From NCBI GenBank assembly GCA_003339415.1, contig PDHQ01000011.1, forward strand, positions 62,001 to 126,000: DNA of 64,000 nt, read 5' to 3'. Positions 56,180-64,000 of this stretch are shown here, piece by piece. Below the pieces are notes generated by a model. That model searched no databases, was not told the DNA's origin, and saw only the letters and a list, made by a program, of their open reading frames with translations. Both the position numbers and the translations under genes were made by a program. Every line of letters starts with the position of its first letter. The first letter of the stretch is position 1. This DNA comes from Ophiocordyceps camponoti-saundersi (nom. inval.) (taxonomy: Eukaryota; Ascomycota; Sordariomycetes; Hypocreales; Ophiocordycipitaceae).

Positions 56180-57024
56180 GTTGGGTTGATTGGTTTGGTT
56201 GGTGGGCTGGTTGGTTGGTTGGCGATGGTGATGGTGATGGTGATGGTGATGGTGATGGTGATGGTGATGGTGATGATGATGATGATGATGATGATGGAGC
56301 GTGCGCTGGTGTTTCAGGTGGGTGGTGGAGGGATGTGTCTGGTGATGGATGATGTTGATGGTGGTGATGGTGGTGGTGGAGGAGGAGGAAGAGGAAGAGG
56401 ATGAGGAGGAAGGAAGGAAGAAAAGAGGATGTGGTTTTTGGTGGGGAAGGAGGAGGGGCAAAGATACATAGACGTCATCCCCGCTTCAGCCTTACATAGG
56501 TAGGTACGTGGTGGGTGCAGACTGCAGTGTATAGCCTATAGGTACAAACAGACAGTGGAGAAGCAGTGCTGAGCAGCGCTGTACGGATAGAGAGAGGTAG
56601 AGAGCACTCTGTCTGCTCTTGAGACTGCAGTAGGGAAAGGAGGAGATGAACCATAATCGGAGAGGCATTTCGTAATTTTTTTTTTTGGTCTGCCTTTTCA
56701 TGCTACTACTGGTAGGTACCGGGAGTGCAGAGGCGGATAGCCAACTTACCTACCAGGCTCTACCTAGCTAGCTAGCTGAGAGGATAGGTAGGTGGTTTCA
56801 CTCCAGCATCGAAAAAACAAAAGCAAAACCGGCATTCTTTTTTTCTGTTTTCTTTTCTTTTTTTCCCGCTTCTCTCTCGGCCAAAAAAAAAGGAGTTTCC
56901 CTTCGCTGGATAGAGTTGTCGTCAGTCATGAATGATGCCATTGGTGTTTTTTTTGTTTCCCTTCACACACACACACTGTCTCTCTCTCACTTTCCCTCTC
57001 CATTGCAATTGCTCTTAACAAGAC
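56180..57024. other. PI31-like gene upstream region
   Basis: No gene supported. It has a GGTGAT/GAT repeat at 56222-56297, a GAGGAA-rich stretch to 56425 and scattered TAGGTAGG/CTAGCTAG motifs (56497-56795). It ends with the 3' flank of the small secreted protein. Confidence 0.45.
56222..56297. repeat. (GGTGAT)n then (GAT)n microsatellite
   Basis: About eight hexamer units followed by about nine GAT trimers, 43 bp upstream of the PI31-like start codon and so probably transcribed in its 5' UTR. Confidence 0.85.
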
Positions 57025-57354
57025 TCAAGAGGAAGCCGTCTTGCGCGCCTCCTCAGACCGATGATACTTGCATCCATGAGGCAAGGGGTCGGGAAGAGGG
57101 TGGTTGGAAGCCGGTTCGGTAGCCCAGTTTCCTCCACAGGGGTTGTTATAACGATCAGCAGTAGCCGAAGAAGAAGAAGAGGCTGAATAAGAAGGTTCAG
57201 CAGCCGATTCCCGCTGCTGCTGCTGCTGTTGCGAAGAACAGGCGGCGACGCAGGCCCGGAACGATTTCCCCTTGCATTGATTCCCGTGGCACGAGGTGGA
57301 GGCGATGGCGGTGCCGATGAGGGAGGTGGTGATGATGGCCAAGCTGACTTTCAT
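57025..57354 (-). CDS. small secreted cysteine-rich protein (109 aa)
   Basis: Single exon. Residues 1-18 (MKVSLAIITTSLIGTAIA) form a clear signal peptide with cleavage expected at A-S. The mature part has six cysteines, at 22, 27, 35, 39, 73 and 95 (CHGNQCKG, RACVAAC, NPCGGNW, HGCKYH), split by a Gln run and a Ser-rich linker. The small size, even cysteine count and lack of a known domain fit fungal small secreted proteins, some of which are host-interaction effectors or wall proteins; no such role is shown here. The Gln/Ser repeats come from CTG and CTT trinucleotide runs and could vary in length. Confidence 0.6.
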   Translation of the reverse strand: MKVSLAIITTSLIGTAIASTSCHGNQCKGKSFRACVAACSSQQQQQQRESAAEPSYSASSSSSATADRYNNPCGGNWATEPASNHPLPDPLPHGCKYHRSEEARKTASS

Positions 57355-58462
57355 CGTGACGGTTTTTCTTCTTTGATTTTCCCAAAAAAAAGAAGAGAGG
57401 AAGAAAGAAAGAGAAATCCACGTAAAGAACGTGTTTTTTGTTTGTGTGTTTTGTTTGGTTTTTTTTATGTTGTTGGGCTTTGGTATGTTGACCTTGGTGT
57501 TTTTTTTTCTTGCTGGTCTTGACTGTTGGTGATGAGAGGGGGGAAAAGAAGAAAAAGATGGTGAGGATTGTTTGGCTGGAGAATTGGGAGAAGAGAAGGG
57601 GGGGGGGGAAGAGAAAGGGAAGGGAGGAAGAGAGGTGTAGGTGGGTAGTTATAGACCGACGACGACGGCGACGATGGTGGTAGTGGTGGTGGTGGCGGAC
57701 GATGAAGAAAGAAAGAAGAAAGGAAAAAAGTCTGGGATTCACGGATAGATTGACGATAGAGGGTAGGTAAAGGTAAGGTACCAGGGTAGGCAGGTAGGGA
57801 AAAACGCTGGGACCATGGCATTTTTAAACGTGATGTGATTGATTTGTACCGAGTATCCGTATAACGGGCAATAATACCTACTTGGCCAAGGGGGGACGCA
57901 CGCACCAGCACCAGCACCAGCACCAGCAGCACGACCACCAGCTACCTTAGGTACGGATACTACATACATACTGCTACTAACACCCACGAGCACAACATGG
58001 ACAAGAACATCACACACACACACACACCCACCACAGACAACACACACACCCTACCTACCTCTACTGTCTACATACAGGTCATACACACTACGGGATACAC
58101 CACCACAACCACACTCTGGAATTCAACCTCACGTCCCCTGTTTCTCACTCTCTCTTCTTTCTTACATGCACCCCCTGCCCTGCCCGGCTCTGCTCTCTCC
58201 GTTTATACATATGTAGGCTCCCTCACAAGACTCTCTCTCTCTCTATCCCACATAACATGACATGACATGACAGGACATCTTCTTCTTCTTTCTTCCTTTT
58301 TTATTTTCCCCCCGTTCCAAGCCTCGGCTCCGGCCGCGGCCTCATTCCAGCGCGCGAGAAACAAAGGAAAAATTAAAGGGGGGGGGGTGGGGGGGGGGGG
58401 GACGAGAAAGAGGAGGAGGGAGTGGGGAAAGGGAAATAAGAAACAGAGCACCGGGGGGGAGA

Positions 58463-58500
<38 letters not shown>

Positions 58501-59123
58501 GGATTATACGGATACCTCGTGTATATACGGAGTATGTACGATGGCAAAGTTTATGTACTAGATATGCAAGATGAGGAGATAAAGAAGAACAAAAAAAAAA
58601 GACGACGAAGAAATCTAGGAAGGAAGGCACGTTGTAAACCAACGAACCAAACGTTCACTTTCATGTGTATGTATGTATGTACGATTCCATGCATGCATAT
58701 GCAAATGTCAACTCATATTGTGCATATATCATGTACATACATACGTACGTATGCATGTGCTGTATGTGGTATGCATGCACTTATCCTCCAATCTAGGTGC
58801 TACTAACCTACCTACAGTCCTACCTACTACCTACGGATACACCCAACATGGAATCTGCGGATACCTATCCGTCCTTGTAGCAGCTGCATTTAACCATGTG
58901 CCTCGCTGACACAGCACATAGCATCCATCGCAACACCAGCCAGCGGCACGGCATGGATGAGCGAAGAAAAAAAAAACCCCCGGCCACATATCGGTCCTTG
59001 CGGCCCTGACCCTGGCCCTAGCGCCGGAGCTGGGGGCGCCTGACCTCGACCTCGACCTCGACCTCGATCCTCTCGGCTGCGGCCATCAGGGCCCGGGGGG
59101 GGGGGGGGGGGGGGGGGGAAAAG

Positions 59124-59155
<32 letters not shown>

Positions 59156-59174
59156 AAAAAACCCCCCCCGGCAC

Positions 59175-59213
<39 letters not shown>

Positions 59214-59279
59214 AGAGCCCCCCCCGCCCCNNNNNNNNNNTGGGTGGCGGCGCGCCCCGCCCCCGCCGGCCGGCGTGGG

Positions 59280-59330
<51 letters not shown>

Positions 59331-59577
59331 AAAAGGAAGGAGGACCGAGTGGAGGGGGGGATGATGTGAAACACTTATCACGTGACACCGCGGATCCTCT
59401 TCCATTCCCACCTTCTGACTGACTCAGAGTCAGCCCGCGTCACGGCCGACCGACGACAGACGAACTTCTCATCACCAAAATCCCACCATCTCGACCTCGA
59501 GCCTCAATCCCATCCCCATCGTTCACTCGACAAGAAGCTCGGAGTAAAGTGCAAGAAGCAAAGCGAAACAACAACAA
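57355..59577. other. low-complexity intergenic region with assembly gap
   Basis: No gene supported. In order: T/A-rich leader of the secreted protein, a G run near 57600, CACCAG repeats at 57901-57931, CA repeats (58012-58050), a CT array (58469-58498), GTATG/CATGCAT tetramers (58665-58775), then the poly-G/poly-C block with the N gap (59095-59329) and finally the rev7 leader. Confidence 0.5.
59095..59329. repeat. poly-G/poly-C block around a 10-N gap
   Basis: G runs at 59095-59118, 59127-59155 and 59281-59329 (49 nt) and a C run at 59182-59213 surround ten N at 59231-59240. Contig ends made of homopolymer joined by a scaffold gap are the simplest reading. Confidence 0.9.
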
Positions 59578-60261
59578 ATGCCTTCCCTCTCCCCCTCCGA
59601 AGCCTCATCCCTCATCTCCTCCTTCAGCGCCTACCTAACAATCGCAATCCACTCCATCCTCTACCACCGCTCTCTCTACCCGAAGGCGAGTTTCCGTCTG
59701 GGAAGGGCGTACAATCTAGCCGTGTGGCAGTCCCGTCATCCGGGCGTGTGCGCGTGGGTCAGGGACGCCGTCGAGGCTGCTGAGGCGCAGATTCGCGAGG
59801 CTGCTGTCGGGAGGATTGGCATGTCGATTCACGGTCCTGATCATGATGTAGTTGAGCGCTGGATCTTTGACCTCGACCATGGGTTTCCTAATTTCCATGT
59901 CGTTGACCCTCATCATCATCATCATCATCATCAGCTTGACGTTCAAGATGATGTGTTTGGCGCCGCTGCTTCTACTTCTCTTAATCTCTCTGATCTTCAT
60001 CAATCATGGAGGGCCGCGTTGCAAAGACTGGCCGTCGTCGCCTCTTCGTTACCGCCGACGCCTGACAATTGCACCTTCGCCCTCGCCCTCGAACTTCGCA
60101 ACGATGCCGCTCCGCCCACCCAACACCCCCAGCTTTGGATCCCGTCCGAACCCCCTCTTCAACCACCCTCGGGCCATGCCCTCCGAGGCCGTTCCACTAC
60201 CCCCGTTCGATCCGTCCAGGCCGGGCCCATCTTCTTCGACTGCTGGGTAGAACGAGGCTAA
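59578..60261 (+). CDS. rev7: Rev7/Mad2B HORMA protein (227 aa)
   Basis: Accessory subunit of DNA polymerase zeta in translesion synthesis; Rev7 proteins also take part in end-joining choice. Single exon. The HORMA domain starts with the family block FSAYLTIAIHSILYHRSLYP, then ASFRLGRAYNLAVWQSRHPG, CAWVRDAVEAAEAQI and VVERWIFDLDHGFP. The C-terminal safety-belt part contains NCTFALALELRNDAAPP and a weak end (GPIFFDCWVERG). A run of seven His (at about residues 112-118) interrupts the domain where the family has a variable loop. Convergent with the Bud3-like gene. Confidence 0.85.
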   Translation: MPSLSPSEASSLISSFSAYLTIAIHSILYHRSLYPKASFRLGRAYNLAVWQSRHPGVCAWVRDAVEAAEAQIREAAVGRIGMSIHGPDHDVVERWIFDLDHGFPNFHVVDPHHHHHHHQLDVQDDVFGAAASTSLNLSDLHQSWRAALQRLAVVASSLPPTPDNCTFALALELRNDAAPPTQHPQLWIPSEPPLQPPSGHALRGRSTTPVRSVQAGPIFFDCWVERG

Positions 60262-60591
60262 AAAGGAGAGACAACATGTCTCTCTGTCTCTGTCTCAGCT
60301 GACCATCCCCCCCGGCATTCCACCCACTTGTTTGTGTATTACACCTTGTGTAGTGCGGATACACGCACCCCAATACTGGCACGTGCACACATAAGATCAT
60401 CACATTCACACACATATACCCTACCTACATATGTACAAACACACATACATGGGAGGTCAACATAATAACAACAACAAAAAAACAAAAACAACAATGGCAG
60501 GTACAACAATAACATCGCCATCGTCGTCATCATATCATCGCCATCGTCGTCATCATTTCATCGTCACCATCGTCATCACCATCGTCATCAC

Positions 60592-60636
<45 letters not shown>

Positions 60637-60662
60637 ATTGACTGACATCTTCCTTTACCTAC
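60262..60662. other. 3' region between convergent rev7 and bud3
   Basis: No gene. A CAT/ATC trinucleotide array occupies about 60520-60638 and an AAC-rich stretch 60465-60495. Confidence 0.45.
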
Positions 60663-61125
60663 CTACCCTTTTACTTCTCCACCACGCAAATTCACCACCT
60701 CTCTCTTGAGCCGCGCATTCTCCTTCTTCAGCCGCGCCGTCTCCTCCGTCTGCTCCTTGAGCTTCTCCACCAGCTCCTCCCTGTCGTCCTTGCCCTTGCC
60801 CTTGACCGCCCTGACGATCTTGCCGAGCTCGCTGTTGAACTTCTCGTACAGGAGCTCGTTTTCCGCCACCGCCTCCTTGTGCAGCTGGTCGATGGCCCGC
60901 GTCTTGGCCTCGGCCTCCGCCACGAGTCTCCTGAGCCGCCGCACCTCCTCCACCACCACCACCAAGTCTTCGCTATTGTCGCCCTCCTTTCCGTCGCAGC
61001 CACTGGTCCGACCCAAGTCTCGCCGTCCCGTCTTGCTCGGCTCGCTTTGCTCCGTCTTCTTCTCCGCCGTCAGAACGAGTCGGTCCCTGACCCTCTGCGG
61101 AGACGATTGTAGACGCAGCCTGCTG

Positions 61126-61165
<40 letters not shown>

Positions 61166-64000
61166 GAGCCATCACCCGAGTCGGGCTCGACGGTCGCAAT
61201 GACGTCCAGTCTGCCGTCCCTGGCTGCTGTTTCATGGTCTTGAACGTCGGAATGCTCGACGTCGACAGCGTTTTGACGTGGCCCCGACGCTTGGCCGGAC
61301 TAGGAGACTCTCTGGCGACGCTGCTGGCCTTGCTCGGCGAGTCGGGCCGCACCAGCGGAGGCCCGACCATGAGCCGCTCGCCGCCCCAGTTCTCCTTTTG
61401 CCGCGGCGTCCGCAGCGCCGGCACACCCCCAGGGCTGACGGGCAGCCTCGACGACGCCGGTGGCGCTTTGGGCGTCGACACCGGTGTGCTGGCATGGTTG
61501 ATCTTGCCCGACGTGTGCTTGGTCGTCTGCAGAGGCAGTGGCTGTCGCGGCGGCGGTGGCGGCTGCTGCTTCTGCTCGTCGTCTCCGATGGTCGTCGCCG
61601 CCAGCAGATTGTTGAGGTCCGAGAGCGAGCTGCGCCGCTTCCTCCCGTGCCTACTCGCTCCTCCTACCCCTCCTGCGCCGCTACCACCGCCCGCCGCTGC
61701 CGGCTCGCCGATGCTATTCAGACGATGCGAGCTGGCCGGTCTCGGCGGAGGCCCGTCGTCGAAGGCGCCCGCGAGGCCGGGCCTCTCCCGCGAAGGCTTC
61801 CTGTCCTCTTCGTCGGCCGTGGCGAACCGCGACGCCCGCGACAGGCTCGACGGCGTCGACGAGTCGGCCGGGTAGCGATGGTGCCTGCTTAGGCTGCGCC
61901 ACATCGAAGGCCTCTCGACGTCCTTGGGATTCTGTCTCAGGAGCATGTCGAGGCCGAACTTGCGACGGAGCGACGACGCGTTGGACGTCAGCGAGCCCGT
62001 CTGCGCTCTCGTCTGTCTCAGCACGCCTCCATTGTTGAGCATCGAGTCGATGCCGCCCGAAGCGCGCCACGTCGACGACGACGACGCGGCGCCTTCGAAG
62101 ATGCGATGGCAGTCCTCGACTAGCCGGTCCAGAAGGTTGATGTAGTTTGCCGCCGACCCGTCCGTCACCAGCAGCTCGGCAAAGGCCAGCGTCAGAGCGC
62201 CCCTGTCGCCGTCGTCGTCGCAACCGTCGAGCAGGTCGGCCAGGAGCTTGATGAGGGCCGTAAAGGCCCGACGGTTCTGCGGCGCCATCTCCCGAAACAG
62301 GTACTGCACGAAGTCGGCAAAGTTGCCTGGCACCTTCTTGTTGGCCCTCTCCTGCAGCGAGTCGAGGGCCTGCTTCGTCATGATGGGCCCCATCTGGCCC
62401 GTCCAGGCGATCGCCAGGAAGTTCTCGAAGGCGGCCAGAATCACGTTGGTGCCCAGGTCCGCCGACGCCTCCAGGTCAAAGGGGCTCTCGATCAGCCGGT
62501 TGTACAGGTCGTTGACCGTCAGCTCGTCCACCGCAGAGCGATTGAGCAGCGTCCGGCCGACGATGGCACCCTTGCGGCCCTGCAGGGCGGCGATGTAGCC
62601 CGTAAACGTCTGCTCCAGCCGCACCAGGGGGTTCTCCGGTGGACGGTCCTCGCTCGTCCCGGGAGGGGGATCGTCGCCACGCCCGCGGACGGAGCCTGCC
62701 GATGCCGAGTGACTGCTACTTTCGTCGAGGACTGCCTTGTTTCCTCCCGTACTTGCTGTCGTCGCTGTAGGTGTCGTCGCCGTTGCTGTCGTCGTTGTAG
62801 CTGTAGTCGTAGGCGTCGCTGCTCCGGCTTCGGCAGCGTTCTGATGAGAGCTACTACTCCAAAGGCTAGAGATCAGCTTCACGGGTGACGAAGGCAGAAA
62901 CGAGCGCGTCTTCTCGGCCCGTCCGGAGAGGCTCAGCCCACGTAGCGTCTTGCTATAGTATGACACCAAGGGGCCGACGAGACTCGGGTTTGCGACACTG
63001 CATTGCGTGCTGAGGAGGTGGATGACTTTTTGTTTCGCACGATTCAGAGAAAAAGAAAGAGAGATGAGTTAGCGAAATCGAACATGACAGTGAAAGAAAA
63101 GGGGTCAAGGGGGTAGATTCTTACTTCTTCGTGAAATAGTCGACAACAAGTCGTCGATAGCAACATTATCATCCTGAAACTGCGCGCCTCCCAGACCGAC
63201 AGTGAGGAGGGAGAGGCGCTTCATATTCCGACACGAAAGCTCGATCACGATCTCGACGCCGTAATGACCGACAGGCGCGCCCTTTGTACCCCTTTCGTGA
63301 TCGACGACGATGCGGATCGGGGCCGGTTCTCTCCGTCCGTCGATGAGATGGTGGGCTGCTTCCTGGAAGACGGCGACGTGGAGACCTAGGCCCGTGTCGA
63401 CCCCGGGTTGTTGCTGTTGTTGTTGGTGGTGGTGGTGAGGGGCTAAAGGACGGACGGATCGTAAGGTCCAGCAGGGGTCCTCGCGCTCTTGTTCGGAGAA
63501 GCGGCCTTCTACCCTGGCCTTGACCACCTCCTCCGTCCACTTCGTCGCCTTCCCCTCCAAGGATTCTTGAAGGAGGAAGCAGCGGGAGGTAGGAGGGGAT
63601 GAGGTCTTGGCGCCGGGATGAGTGGCGGTGATGGACGTCATCCATACAATGGAACCGTCTGATGACTCGGTGAAGCGGACATCGGAAAGTCGGTGCCAAC
63701 CCGTGAGGGTAAAGGCGTAGGAGGATGGGCCGCCTGCCGCGTTGGTCATGGAGATGAGCAGCTCTGCGGCTGATGGCTTGTCGATTTCGCGCAGGAGGTC
63801 GCGACCCGTCATGGAAGAGCCTGCCGTCTTGGCGAGGACGACTACGCAGTCGGCAAAGAGCAGTAGAGCACCGCACTCTTCGTGCTGCTGCTGGCGGAGA
63901 AAGGGGGGAGACAGCTCGATGAAGTCGGCGGCCAGCATCAGCCGCCCCTGTGGCTCGAGGTCGGCAGGCCAGGCCTCGACCATGCTGCGCAGCCGGCCGG
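60663..64000 (-). CDS. bud3: Bud3-like Rho guanine-nucleotide exchange factor, C-terminal part (5' end outside window)
   Basis: Fungal Bud3 marks septation sites and activates a Rho/Cdc42 GTPase. Two exons are in the window: 63125 to beyond 64000, and 60663-63025, joined by a 99-bp intron with a GCTAAC branch site (junction reads ISRR then IIHLLSTQCSVANPSLVGPL). The first part reads MVEAWPADLEPQGRLMLAAD and FTLTGWHRLSDVRFTES, the PH-like region after the DH domain, which lies off the window. The second has a helical block (NPLVRLEQTFTGYIAALQGR, VNDLYNRLIESPFDLEASAD, GTNVILAAFENFLAIAW), a long Ser/Pro-rich region and a C-terminal coiled coil (LYEKFNSELGKIVRAVKGKG, ETARLKKENARLKREVVNLR). His/Gln runs lie in the first part. 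Confidence 0.8.

Noticed and set aside
58890..59411. Pro/Gly-rich minus-strand frame spanning the N gap
   Set aside because: Homopolymer sequence with unknown bases; not a gene.
1..64000. Dispersed 5S rRNA genes and other small RNAs
   Set aside because: Filamentous ascomycetes scatter 5S genes, so I looked for the conserved 5S blocks on both strands and found none; only the two tRNAs are supported.

Overview
The window is nuclear DNA of a filamentous ascomycete. The evidence is many short spliceosomal introns (about 48-125 bp) with GT...AG ends and CTAAC/CTGAC-like branch sites, high-GC coding sequence, an intron-containing nuclear tRNA, and proteins of fungal-only families (Bud3-like Rho-GEF, Bqt4-like KilA-N protein, Cti6, Kre9/Knh1-like wall protein, Vma11). 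Overall resemblance and intergenic style suggest Sordariomycetes, probably Hypocreales; this is inference. It is ordinary core-genome sequence with no plasmid, phage, CRISPR or biosynthetic cluster.

Layout, left to right: tail of an unknown P/Q-rich protein (1-159); CTP synthase (-); a small DUF6914-like protein (-); importin Sxm1/Nmd5 (+); a Kre9-like GPI wall protein and an N-terminally anchored membrane protein (both -, both damaged by poly-G tracts); PHD protein Cti6 of the Rpd3L deacetylase (+); circularly permuted GTPase Mtg1 (-); Bor1-type anion transporter (+); an unknown 250-aa protein (-); mitochondrial enoyl reductase Etr1 (+); PI3-kinase Vps34 (-); a DUF4336 protein (-); a coiled-coil membrane protein (-); Nse4 of Smc5/6 (-); an unknown 242-aa protein (+); V-ATPase c' Vma11 (-); a TRIM-like repeat element; Bqt4-like nuclear-membrane protein (+); tRNA-Ile; NCS1 uracil/uridine/allantoin-type permease (+); tRNA-Thr; importin-9/Kap114 (+); PI31-like proteasome regulator (-); a small secreted Cys-rich protein (-); Rev7 (+); and the 3' part of a Bud3-like gene (-) running off the right end.

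Genes were rebuilt by splicing by eye. For every complete multi-exon model the summed exon length is a multiple of three, and the joined protein matches the family across each junction. Several neighbours are convergent (etr1/vps34, kap114/PI31, rev7/bud3, cti6/mtg1). I see no operon-like logic; the genes serve nucleotide synthesis, nuclear import, chromatin, repair, membrane traffic and transport independently.

The most interesting items are: (1) an 805-bp TRIM-like element with two identical 165-bp direct terminal repeats and a 5-bp target-site duplication (43013-43817), with no coding capacity; (2) two microexons, 8 nt in CTP synthase and 10 nt in the NCS1 permease, each needed for a conserved motif; (3) long poly-G tracts, one next to an N gap, that probably mark assembly faults and break two genes; (4) a roughly 75-residue charged insertion in the Mtg1 GTPase core; (5) a small secreted six-cysteine protein.
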